From NCBI RefSeq assembly GCF_021502675.1, contig NZ_JAKFHA010000036.1, positions 5,352 through 69,351 on the forward strand: a stretch of DNA of 64,000 nt, read 5' to 3'. Under the pieces are notes generated by a model. It made no database searches. It saw only the letters and a list, made by a program, of their open reading frames with translations, and was not told the DNA's origin. This DNA is from Yinghuangia soli (lineage in GTDB: Bacteria > Actinomycetota > Actinomycetes > Streptomycetales > Streptomycetaceae). A program made the position numbers and the translations under genes. Shown here piece after piece: positions 27,528 to 34,662 of the stretch (its first letter is position 1; the number at the start of each line of letters is the position of its first letter).

Positions 27528-27603
27528 GTGGGTGTAGCTCAGTTGGTAGAGCACCTGGTTGTGGTCCAGGACGTCGCGGGTTCGAGTCCCGTCACTCACC
27601 CCA
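27528..27603 (+). tRNA. tRNA-His (GTG)
   Basis: A full cloverleaf: acceptor stem GTGGGTG pairs with CACTCAC (one G-U), followed by a D-arm and the anticodon stem-loop with anticodon GTG. The T-arm is GCGGG-TTCGAGT-CCCGT. The extra 5' G (27527) opposite C73 is the His-specific identity pair. The CCA end is encoded (27601-27603). Confidence 0.97.
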
Positions 27604-27610
27604 TCGGATC

Positions 27611-27642
27611 AAGGCCCCGTCCTCGCAAGAGGCCGGGGCCTT
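27611..27642 (+). terminator. Rho-independent terminator after tRNA-His
   Basis: AAGGCCCCG (27611-27619) pairs perfectly with CGGGGCCTT (27634-27642) across a 14-base loop, and TGTTTTCC follows. Its position 7 bases after the tRNA fits termination of the tRNA transcript. Confidence 0.85.
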
Positions 27643-27702
27643 GGCTGTTTTCCGGACCGGCCGCCCGCGGGCGGCCGGCGGCGGCGCGCTAGCCTGCCGC
27701 CC

Positions 27703-27915
27703 ATGGGTTCGGAACGGATCACGATCGTGCTCACCGGCGACGAGGCGCTGGTGCTGGCCGACTGGCTGCGCGGCACGCCTGCGGACGACGCGGCGGTGCA
27801 TGTGCCGGTCGGCCATGTGCTGGAGGCCGTGGAGCGCCGCCTCGGCGGGCCGGACGACCCCGCGCACGCAGACCGCCTCGGCGAGGCCCGTCAGCGCCTC
27901 TCCGGCAGCCGCTAG
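27703..27915 (+). CDS. Small hypothetical protein
   Basis: A 70-residue protein (MGSERITIVLTGDEALVLADWLRG...) predicted as a short beta-strand followed by helices, with an Arg-rich end. It has no recognised domain. TAGCCTGC just before the ATG resembles the -10-to-start spacing of leaderless actinobacterial genes. Composition at third codon positions is consistent with coding. The SRPBCC gene starts 33 bases downstream. Confidence 0.55.
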   Translation: MGSERITIVLTGDEALVLADWLRGTPADDAAVHVPVGHVLEAVERRLGGPDDPAHADRLGEARQRLSGSR

Positions 27916-27948
27916 GACCCGCTCGCGGGCGGGGAGAGGGGGACGGCG

Positions 27949-28404
27949 GTGCCGAGGATCCTGGTGACCACTTCCGTGCCTGCGCCGCCGGCGCAGGTCT
28001 TCGCCGCGGCACTCGATGCGGGCGCGCACTCCCGGTCGATGGCCCGCCATGGCGAGCGGGTGGTCGGCGGGCCCGCGGACGGCGTGCTGCGGCCCGGCGA
28101 CGAGGTGACCTTCGAGGCCCGGCACTTCGGGCTGCGGTGGCGGCTCACCGCCCGGATCACCGGGTACGACGAGCCGCGGAGCTTCGTCGACGAGCAGGTG
28201 CGCGGGCCGTTCCGCACCTGGCGGCACGAGCACCGCTTCGAGGACGACGGTGCGGGCGGCACCGTGATGGTCGACGACATCGAGTTCCGGTCGCCGGTGC
28301 CCGGGCTGGGCCGGCTCGTCGACCGGCTGTTCCTGCGCGCCTACATGGAGCGGGTGATCCGCTCGCGCGGGGCGTACCTGAGGGACGGTCACCCCTTCGG
28401 GTGA
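27949..28404 (+). CDS. SRPBCC (START-like) family protein
   Basis: A 151-residue protein with the START/Bet v1-like fold of polyketide-cyclase and lipid-binding proteins. An N-terminal strand (RILVTTSVPAPPAQVFAAALD) and the pattern LRPGDEVTFEARHFGLRWRLTARITGYDEPRSFVDEQVRGPFRTWRHEHRFEDDGAGGTVMVDDIEFR, then a long C-terminal helix, fit the 'cyclase/dehydrase, CoxG-like' group. It probably binds a hydrophobic ligand; the function is unknown. The start is GTG at 27949. Confidence 0.83.
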   Translation: MPRILVTTSVPAPPAQVFAAALDAGAHSRSMARHGERVVGGPADGVLRPGDEVTFEARHFGLRWRLTARITGYDEPRSFVDEQVRGPFRTWRHEHRFEDDGAGGTVMVDDIEFRSPVPGLGRLVDRLFLRAYMERVIRSRGAYLRDGHPFG

Positions 28405-28466
28405 GAAGCGGGCGGGCGGCGGCTGTTGCGGGGGCCGGGCGGTGCGGGGGCGCCTAGCCTTTGGGG

Positions 28467-29402
28467 ATGGCTGGTGCTGGGGTGCTCCGGATCGGGACTC
28501 GTTCCTCGCCCATGGCGATGGCGCAGGCCGCGCATGTGGCCGGGCTGCTGCGGGCCGAGTGGCTGGTGCGCGAGGTCGAGATCGTGCCGTACACGACGTC
28601 CGGCGACCGGTGGACCGGCAGCCTCGCGGAGCTGGGCGGCAAGGGCGTCTTCGTGAAGGAGATCGACCGCGCGCAACTGGCCGGCGAGGTGGACGTGGTG
28701 GTGCACTGCCTCAAGGACATCCCCGGTGACGAGCCGCTGCCCGAGGAGCTGGAGCTCACCGCGTTCCTGCGCCGGGACGACGCGCACGATGCGGTGGTCA
28801 GCCGGTCCGGAGTCAGGCTGAAGGACCTGCCCGAGGGCGCCCGCGTGGGTACGAGCTCGGTCCGCCGGGCTGCGCAACTACAGGCGCTGCGCCGGGATTT
28901 GACGGTGGTGCCGATGCGCGGCAACGCCAATTCCCGGCTCGCAAAACTGGACGCGGGCGAGTGCGACGCGCTGCTGCTGGCGGTCGCCGGGCTGCGGCGG
29001 ATCGGCATGGCCGAGCGCATCACCGAGGTGCTGCCGGCCACGTCGATGGTCCCGGCGATCGGCGCGGGCGTGCTGGTGCTGCAGTGCCGACGCGGCGACG
29101 AGGAGACCGTGGAGGCCGTCGCGGGCCTCGACCATGCGCTGACGCGGGCGTGCGCGACGGCCGAGCGGTCGCTGCTGCGCACCCTCAAGGGGCATTGCGC
29201 GAGCCCGATCGCGGGTCACTGCGCACCGAAGGACGACGGCCTCACGCTGCACGCCGCGGTCTTCAGCCCGCGCGGCGACGTGGTGATCGAGGCGTTCGAG
29301 AACGGCCTGATGCACATGCCGGAGTGGATCGGCGAGGCGGCCGGGCACACTCTCCTCGACCAGGGCGCGCGGGCGCTGATCGACGCGATCCCGCATCCCT
29401 GA
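28467..29402 (+). CDS. Divergent hydroxymethylbilane synthase (HemC paralogue)
   Basis: A 311-residue protein of the porphobilinogen-deaminase fold. RIGTRSSPMAMAQA, VHCLKDIPGDEP (catalytic Asp region), GTSSVRRAAQLQALR, MRGNANSRLAKLDAGECDALLLAVAGLRRIG and LKGHCASPIAGHC (with the Cys that carries the dipyrromethane cofactor) can all be aligned with HemC. Several usually fixed positions differ: RGN-V-G-T is RGN-A-N-S, PAVGQG is PAIGAG, and GGC-Q is GHC-A. It is not next to hemA or hemD. It is therefore probably a second, diverged HemC whose product is unproven. The ATG at 28467 sits after TAGCCTTTGGGG. Confidence 0.85.
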   Translation: MAGAGVLRIGTRSSPMAMAQAAHVAGLLRAEWLVREVEIVPYTTSGDRWTGSLAELGGKGVFVKEIDRAQLAGEVDVVVHCLKDIPGDEPLPEELELTAFLRRDDAHDAVVSRSGVRLKDLPEGARVGTSSVRRAAQLQALRRDLTVVPMRGNANSRLAKLDAGECDALLLAVAGLRRIGMAERITEVLPATSMVPAIGAGVLVLQCRRGDEETVEAVAGLDHALTRACATAERSLLRTLKGHCASPIAGHCAPKDDGLTLHAAVFSPRGDVVIEAFENGLMHMPEWIGEAAGHTLLDQGARALIDAIPHP

Positions 29403-29483
29403 CGCGCGCTTGGGCCACCCTTGCGACAGCGCCCCCGCACCGGGAGTCCGGCGGCGGCGCTGACGGGGCGTTAGGTTGCCGCC

Positions 29484-30071
29484 ATGGGCGAGGTCTGGCG
29501 GGCGTGGGGCGACGTGCTGACGGTCTGGGCGGTGGGGGTGCCGCTGCTGGTCGCGGCGACCGCCGTGCTGGTGCGTGTGAGGGTGCGTCAGGGCCGCCCG
29601 CGGCGCGAGGCGTTGCGCTGGTCGGTGGCCGAGGCGGCGATCGTCGGCGGCACGCTGCCGTGGGTGTGGATGATCCTCACCCCGACCGCCGGACCGGGCG
29701 GCGTGAGCCTGGTGCCGCTGCGGGATCTGGTCGCGACGCTGGGCAGCGCGCCGTCCACGGTGGTCGTGCAAGTGGGCGCGAACCTGGTGCTGTTCGTGCC
29801 GCTGGGGTTCTGCCTGCCGCTCCGGCTGCCGCGCTGGGCCGGGGTGGCCCGGATGACGCTGCTGGGCGCCGCGGTCTCCGCTTCGCTGGAGTCGGCGCAG
29901 TACGTCCTCGGCCTGGGCCGCGTGTCGTCGGTGGACGACGTGCTCATGAACGCGGCGGGGGCGGGACTGGGGGCGTGTGCCGCCAGGCTGCACGTGGCCC
30001 GGCGCGAGGCCGGGCGCGCCTACAGCTCGCGGCTACTTCTTCGGCTTGGCGGGAGCGGCGGACTCGGCTGA
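29484..30071 (+). CDS. VanZ-family membrane protein
   Basis: A 195-residue membrane protein with four or five helices and the VanZ core: VSLVPLRDL... then VVQVGANLVLFVPLGFCLPL and the closing ASLESAQYVLGLGRVSSVDDVLMNAAGAGLGA, where Glu and Asp-Asp-x-x-x-Asn are characteristic. VanZ proteins raise teicoplanin tolerance by an unknown mechanism, and many members have no proven role. Its 3' end overlaps the convergent small gene at 30033-30281 by 39 bases. Confidence 0.88.
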   Translation: MGEVWRAWGDVLTVWAVGVPLLVAATAVLVRVRVRQGRPRREALRWSVAEAAIVGGTLPWVWMILTPTAGPGGVSLVPLRDLVATLGSAPSTVVVQVGANLVLFVPLGFCLPLRLPRWAGVARMTLLGAAVSASLESAQYVLGLGRVSSVDDVLMNAAGAGLGACAARLHVARREAGRAYSSRLLLRLGGSGGLG

Positions 30072-30281
30072 GCCGTCGGAGGGTTCGCCCTTGCGCAGTC
30101 TGCGCAGGTATTCGCGGGTCCATCCGGTGGTCTTGACCACCTCGGACTGCTTCACGCCCGCCGCGAGTGCGGCGACCGCCGCCTGCTTGAGGGCCTGCCG
30201 GGCTTCTTCGTGCGCGCGCTCGGTACGCCGGTACGCCTTTGCCGCCTTGGTCAGGTCGTCGGCGGCTTCAGTGTGTTCCAC
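30033..30281 (-). CDS. Small helix-turn-helix-like protein
   Basis: An 82-residue protein: a charged helical first half (AADDLTKAAKAYRRTERAHEEARQALKQAAVAAL) and a helix-turn-helix-like end (GVKQSEVVKTTGWTREYLRRL), then a Lys/Pro tail. The recognition-helix phrase TGW-x-x-x-Y resembles that in the small protein at 48890-49225. GTG 30281 is preferred, with GCATCC and GACGGGG just upstream. An ATG further upstream, at 30335, would add an 18-residue tail. It overlaps the VanZ gene tail to tail. Confidence 0.62.
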   Translation of the reverse strand: MEHTEAADDLTKAAKAYRRTERAHEEARQALKQAAVAALAAGVKQSEVVKTTGWTREYLRRLRKGEPSDGSAESAAPAKPKK

Positions 30282-30460
30282 CCCGTCAGGATGCCATATA
30301 CGTTTGCCTAGCGCGTAGGCCAACAGAGTTGACATCGGTTCCGGAACCGTGGAATATGGCAGTCGACATCAAGGTGAACAGCAGGTTAACGAGACCTGGC
30401 CGGCGCGCAGCACCCTCGGGGAGCAGGCACCGGATGGAGCACCCGGAGGGGGCAGACGCC

Positions 30461-30673
30461 ATGAAGAAGACCGAGACCCACCGCACCATCCCCGCGCAGT
30501 GCCGGCTGTGCGGCGAGCCGTACCTCGCGGAGCTGCACCCGCGCCCGCTGGTCCGCGTTCCCGCGGGCGGCGACCCGATGGGCGGCCGGCTGACCGTGTT
30601 CGACGGCGTGACCTACATGGTCGAGCGCCACGGCCCGTGCCCGCAGGCGCACCGCTTCGGCCTGCCGTACTGA
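30461..30673 (+). CDS. Small Cys-containing hypothetical protein
   Basis: A 70-residue protein with CRLCGEPY near the N-terminus and a second Cys late (GPCPQAHRFGLPY), compatible with a small metal-binding site. The ATG at 30461 is 8 nt after GGAGGGGG; the earlier ATG at 30434 lacks such a site. No family recognised. A strong terminator follows at 30704. Confidence 0.65.
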   Translation: MKKTETHRTIPAQCRLCGEPYLAELHPRPLVRVPAGGDPMGGRLTVFDGVTYMVERHGPCPQAHRFGLPY

Positions 30674-30703
30674 GCAGCCCGCGCGGCAACGAGCAAAGCA
30701 GGC

Positions 30704-30736
30704 AAAGCGGTCCGGCCGATTCGGCCGGACCGCTTT
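30704..30736. terminator. Bidirectional hairpin terminator
   Basis: AAAGCGGTCCGGCCGA and TCGGCCGGACCGCTTT form a perfect 16-base inverted repeat with one base at the centre. It lies between the convergent genes ending at 30673 and 30755, with A-runs on one side and T-runs on the other, so it serves both strands. Confidence 0.88.
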
Positions 30737-30754
30737 CGCGTTCCTGAACGCGGG

Positions 30755-31933
30755 TCAGATCCCCAGGTCGGCGAGCACTTGGGCGGCCATGCCGACGGTG
30801 GTCCAGTCGGCCTCCTCGGCCGCGAGCAGTCCGCCGTACGTCGTGACCTCGATGTAGGTGCGCTCCTCCGGCCCTTCTCCGTGCACCGACGCGTCCGCGC
30901 GCAGCCCGGCGAGTTCGGCTTCGGCAAGTTCCGCCGAGTACAAGTGCACGCGGTGCGCGGACATCGTCGCTGCGCTCTGCCGTACTCCGTGCGCCCGCAA
31001 GCGCTCGGCACCGAGCACGAGACCGGTCTCTTCCCGGACTTCGGCGAGGGCCTGGGCGGCGGCATCGCCCGGGGCGTCCGGGGCCGCGGAACCGCCCGGC
31101 AGTTCGCGGACGTACCCGTCGGCGGACGCGCCGGCCGCGCGGAACTCGCGGACCAGCACGACCGCGGTCTCCCGCAGCGTCGCCGCGCGCCGGTAGAGCA
31201 GCACCGCGCTGGCGTCCGGGCGGCCGATCACGACCTCGTTCGCCTTCACGCGGCCGCCTTCGGCAGCGATCGCGACGGTCACGTGTAGCGCCCAGTACAC
31301 CGGCTCGTGCCGGGTGCCGGGCCGGTACGCCCAGACCGGGCGGGCGTCCAGCAGGGTGTTCCCGGCCTTGCGCTGCACGTCGTACCACTGCCGGAAGACC
31401 GGTGACGCCCAGAACAGGAGCGGGACGTGGCGTTCGCCGCCGCTCCGGGCCGCGCCCGCGCCGATGCGGTCGAAGGCGATGCGCAGTGCGCCGTCGAGGC
31501 TGTCGGCAGTGGGCACGCCCTGGTCCGCGGCGTATTCGCGCTGGTAGCGCACCTTCGCGGCGTCCGGCGGGGTGCCGAGGACCGCGCGACCGCCGTCCTT
31601 GAGCCAGCCCCATTCGTCGTTGGTGGTGAGCCCGGGCAGCGTGGCCATGTCGCGCGGGATCCAGAAGACGACCTGGTCGGCGGCGCGCAGCCAGCGCAGT
31701 TCCCACAGAATCTGGTCGTCGTAGTCGGACCAGGGCGCGCCGTCGGCCGGCTCGGGGACGAACACCACCAGCTCGCCGGCGCCGGTCCACTGACGGCGGA
31801 TCAGGTCCAGTGCGGCGGGGCGCCACGAGGCGACGTCGGGGCTGCGTGGCGTGGGTCCGGCGAGGAAGATGCTCGCATCCCAGGAAGCGGGTGGTTCGTC
31901 GCTTGCGTGGACGACCGTGACAGAACCGGGCAA
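30755..31933 (-). CDS. Deoxyribosyltransferase-like domain fused to NUDIX hydrolase
   Basis: A 392-residue fusion. The N-terminal part (about 15-150: SIFLAGPTPRS...VVFVPEP...DQILWELRWLRAADQVVFWIPRDMATLPGLTTNDEWG) follows the nucleoside 2-deoxyribosyltransferase-like fold. The C-terminal part is a NUDIX domain with the box GGSAAPDAPGDAAAQALAEVREETGL, which keeps R-E-E-x-G although the G-x5-E spacing is stretched. It may process a modified nucleotide (inference). The TTG start at 31933 is 6 nt after AGGAGG. It lies 35 bases after the SecD-like lipoprotein gene on the same strand and is probably co-transcribed with it. Confidence 0.8.
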   Translation of the reverse strand: MPGSVTVVHASDEPPASWDASIFLAGPTPRSPDVASWRPAALDLIRRQWTGAGELVVFVPEPADGAPWSDYDDQILWELRWLRAADQVVFWIPRDMATLPGLTTNDEWGWLKDGGRAVLGTPPDAAKVRYQREYAADQGVPTADSLDGALRIAFDRIGAGAARSGGERHVPLLFWASPVFRQWYDVQRKAGNTLLDARPVWAYRPGTRHEPVYWALHVTVAIAAEGGRVKANEVVIGRPDASAVLLYRRAATLRETAVVLVREFRAAGASADGYVRELPGGSAAPDAPGDAAAQALAEVREETGLVLGAERLRAHGVRQSAATMSAHRVHLYSAELAEAELAGLRADASVHGEGPEERTYIEVTTYGGLLAAEEADWTTVGMAAQVLADLGI

Positions 31934-31968
31934 CTCGACCTCCTGGACGCGGCTTTTCTCCCCGGACG

Positions 31969-32835
31969 CTAGTTCACGTGCACGTACGAGGTGACCGTGA
32001 AGGTCGCGGGCAGCGGTCCCGCGTCGATGACGCCGGCCAGTTCGTCGGCGGTGCGTTCGGTGATGTTGGCGTAGATCGTCGGCCGGATCTCCAGGTCGGT
32101 GCGGTCCACCACACTCGGCGCGCTGACCACGGTGCCGCGCACCACGAACGCGATGGTCCTCAGGTTGTCGTTCTCGTCGGGCGGCCGGTGCAGCAGCTCC
32201 CGGAACGCGGCCTGGCCCTCTTCGGTGAAGACGAGGACGACCTGCCAGCCGCCCGCACTGCTGTGCTCGCTGTAGCTGGACCAGGACCGGTCGACGTCGT
32301 CGCCGTCCACCGCGGCGGGCCCCAGCACGTACTTCCAGTTCCCGTCCGCGTCGCACACCACCACCGGGCGGTCCGCGGGGTCGGGCGGGAGGTCGCCGAT
32401 CCGGCTGCAGTCGACCGCGGCGAACTCGGCGGCGAGTTCCGGGGGCACCCGGCCCTGGTAGACGGCCCCGGACGGCAGTCCGGCCAGGGCGAGGACCGGC
32501 CGTATCGTGAGGGTCGCCTGGCGGCCGAGCTGCCGGACGCGGTCCTCGGCGGTCTCCCCCAGGCCGCGCACCGACAGGCGCAGCGCCACGGTGCCGTCCC
32601 GCGGTGCCGCTTGCTCGACGCGTATGCCCAGCGCCTCGGCACGCCGCTCGACGACCGTCGCGGCATGCTGCAGTTGCGCGTCGGTGAGCGGGACGGCCGG
32701 GGTGAGGACGACGTCGGCGAGGTCGAGTCCGGAGGGGATGGGCGGGGGCTCGTCGCGGCGTTCGCGGCGGTCGGAGCAGCCGGTCGCGAGCAGGAGGGCG
32801 CCGATTGCCACCGCGGCGAGGGCTTGGCGCATCAT
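31969..32835 (-). CDS. SecD P1-head-like lipoprotein
   Basis: A 288-residue exported lipoprotein: signal MMRQALAAVAIGALLLATGCSDRRE with lipobox A-T-G-C. The rest matches the periplasmic first domain of SecD (P1 base and head): PLTDAQLQHAATVVERRAEALGIRVEQ and VVLVFTEEGQAAFRELL...IAFVVRGTVVSAPSVVD. There are no SecD membrane helices, so it is a free-standing, lipid-anchored P1 domain rather than a translocase. The function is unknown. It is divergent from the Ser/Thr kinase gene; the 274-base region between holds 10-base repeats. Confidence 0.83.
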   Translation of the reverse strand: MMRQALAAVAIGALLLATGCSDRRERRDEPPPIPSGLDLADVVLTPAVPLTDAQLQHAATVVERRAEALGIRVEQAAPRDGTVALRLSVRGLGETAEDRVRQLGRQATLTIRPVLALAGLPSGAVYQGRVPPELAAEFAAVDCSRIGDLPPDPADRPVVVCDADGNWKYVLGPAAVDGDDVDRSWSSYSEHSSAGGWQVVLVFTEEGQAAFRELLHRPPDENDNLRTIAFVVRGTVVSAPSVVDRTDLEIRPTIYANITERTADELAGVIDAGPLPATFTVTSYVHVN

Positions 32836-32942
32836 CGATTCAGCCTGGCAGCTCGGGCGCCTCCGCACCACGGGTCCGGGGGAAATCCGGGCGTGCCGGC
32901 AATTCCGGCAAACCGCGCACTGCGCCCAAAGTGCGGACGGCG

Positions 32943-32980
32943 CTCGGCTGTTCCCGGCTGTTCTCGGCTGTTCTCGGCGA
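32943..32980. repeat. Three 10-base tandem repeats (C-T/C-CGGCTGTT)
   Basis: CTCGGCTGTT, CCCGGCTGTT and CTCGGCTGTT follow each other without gaps from 32943, and a partial fourth copy (CTCGGC) comes next. The period equals one helical turn. It sits in the divergent region between the SecD-like lipoprotein and kinase genes and could be a stacked protein-binding site. Confidence 0.6.
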
Positions 32981-33109
32981 ACCGTCCTGCCGCTGTCCTC
33001 CCCCCGCGCGCACGGCTGCGGGACAATCTCCGTGGCCCGACTGCGCCGGGGGCGGGCGCTCCCTGCGGCGGTCGGCCCATGACGACCACGACGGGGAGGC
33101 GTTCGGCAC

Positions 33110-34621
33110 GTGGGTGAGTGGTGGCTCGCCGGCCGGTACCGGCTGATCGAGGAGCTGGGCTCCGGCGGCATGGCCGTGGTGTGGCGGGCCCAGGACACCC
33201 ATATGCACCGGTATGTCGCCGTCAAGCTGCTGCGCGACCAGTACGGGGTGCCCGGCGCCGCCGACCGGTTCGCCCGCGAGGCCCGGACCGCGGGCACGCT
33301 CTCCAGCCCGCACATCGTCACCGTGCACGACTTCGGCAGCGGGCATCTGCTGGCCGCCGATCCGGACGATCCGCATACGCCGCCGAGCGCCCGCTCGGTG
33401 CCGGACCCGCCGCTTCCCGCGGAGCCGGCCCGCGAGTCGGTGTACGTCACGATGGAGCTGGTGCCCGGGCGTTCGCTGGCGCGCGTGGTGGCCGACGAGG
33501 CGCCGATGCCCCTGCCGCGCGTCCTGGAATTGGCCCGGCAGCTGTGCGAAGCACTGGAGGTCGCGCACGACGCGGGCGTGCTGCACCGCGACATCAAGCC
33601 GGCCAACATCATGGTGACCGAGAAGGGCGTGCTGAAGGTCCTCGACTTCGGCATCGCGCGGTTCATGAAGGCGCTGGCCGCGGGCGAGACGCTGACCCGG
33701 CCGGGCGCGGTGCTCGGGACTGCCGCGTACATGTCGCCCGAGCAGGCCGGCGGGGTCGAGACCGACGCCCGCTCCGACCTGTACTCGATGGGCTGCCTGC
33801 TGTACGAACTCCTGACCCGGCTGCCTCCGTTCGGCTTCGGCGACGTGCCCGGCCTGCTGTACCGGCACGTGCACGTCCCGGCCGAGTCGCCGTCCCGGGT
33901 GCGCGACGACCTGCCGGCCGAGGTCTGCGATCTGGTCCTCGCGCTGCTCGCCAAGAACCCGGACGACCGGCCCCAGAACGCCGCGGAGGTGCTGCGCCTG
34001 CTCGACGCGGTGCCGCCGCAGCCGCCCGTGCGCGTGCCGTCGGACTCCGAACTGGCCGAGGAACTGGCCCGGCGCATGGACCGGGTCGACGAGATCTCGC
34101 CGCAGGAGTCGGTGGCGCTGCTGCGCGAGCTGCTGCCCGAGCACAACCGGGTCTTCGGGCCGGGGCATCCGCGCACGCTGGCGGTGCGCGACGATCTGGC
34201 GTACTACCTGGGGGTGTCCGGCGAGCGGGCGCTGGCGGTGCGGGTGCTGGACCAGCTGGTGCGGGACTACACGCAGGTCCTCGGCGCGACCGACGAGGGC
34301 ACGCTGGGGGTGCGCCGGAACCAGGCGTACTGGACCGCCAAGGCCAATGACCCGAGCACCGCGGCCCGGCTGCTGCGCGAACTGCTGCCGGACTTCGTGA
34401 ACCGGCACGGGCCCACCGATCCGGAGACCCTCAAGGTGCGGCGCGAACTGGCGCTGTGCACCGGGCGGTCCGGGGAGGCGGACGAGGCGGTGCGGCTGCT
34501 GGAGGCGCTGATCCCGGACATGACCGAGGTGCTCGGCGGCGACCACAAGCATGTGATCACCGCGCTGGAGGAACTGGAGTACTGGCGGCGGCGTATCGTG
34601 CCGCCGCGGCGGACCGGCTGA
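33110..34621 (+). CDS. Ser/Thr protein kinase with TPR C-terminus
   Basis: A 503-residue cytoplasmic Hanks-type kinase. The glycine loop LGSGGMAVV, catalytic Lys39 (AVKLL), HRD motif LHRDIKPANIM with Asp161, DFG Asp179 and MSPEQA (APE) are intact, so it should be active. From about residue 330 the protein consists of four 42-residue TPR units of the kind in the stand-alone TPR gene (14938-15933), ending without a membrane helix or PASTA domains. It is therefore a soluble kinase guided by protein contacts. The GTG at 33110 follows GGGGAGG by 11 nt. Confidence 0.92.
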   Translation: MGEWWLAGRYRLIEELGSGGMAVVWRAQDTHMHRYVAVKLLRDQYGVPGAADRFAREARTAGTLSSPHIVTVHDFGSGHLLAADPDDPHTPPSARSVPDPPLPAEPARESVYVTMELVPGRSLARVVADEAPMPLPRVLELARQLCEALEVAHDAGVLHRDIKPANIMVTEKGVLKVLDFGIARFMKALAAGETLTRPGAVLGTAAYMSPEQAGGVETDARSDLYSMGCLLYELLTRLPPFGFGDVPGLLYRHVHVPAESPSRVRDDLPAEVCDLVLALLAKNPDDRPQNAAEVLRLLDAVPPQPPVRVPSDSELAEELARRMDRVDEISPQESVALLRELLPEHNRVFGPGHPRTLAVRDDLAYYLGVSGERALAVRVLDQLVRDYTQVLGATDEGTLGVRRNQAYWTAKANDPSTAARLLRELLPDFVNRHGPTDPETLKVRRELALCTGRSGEADEAVRLLEALIPDMTEVLGGDHKHVITALEELEYWRRRIVPPRRTG

Positions 34622-34662
34622 CCGGGCGGTCCGCCGGTCCCCCCGGTGATCCGGTGCGCCGG

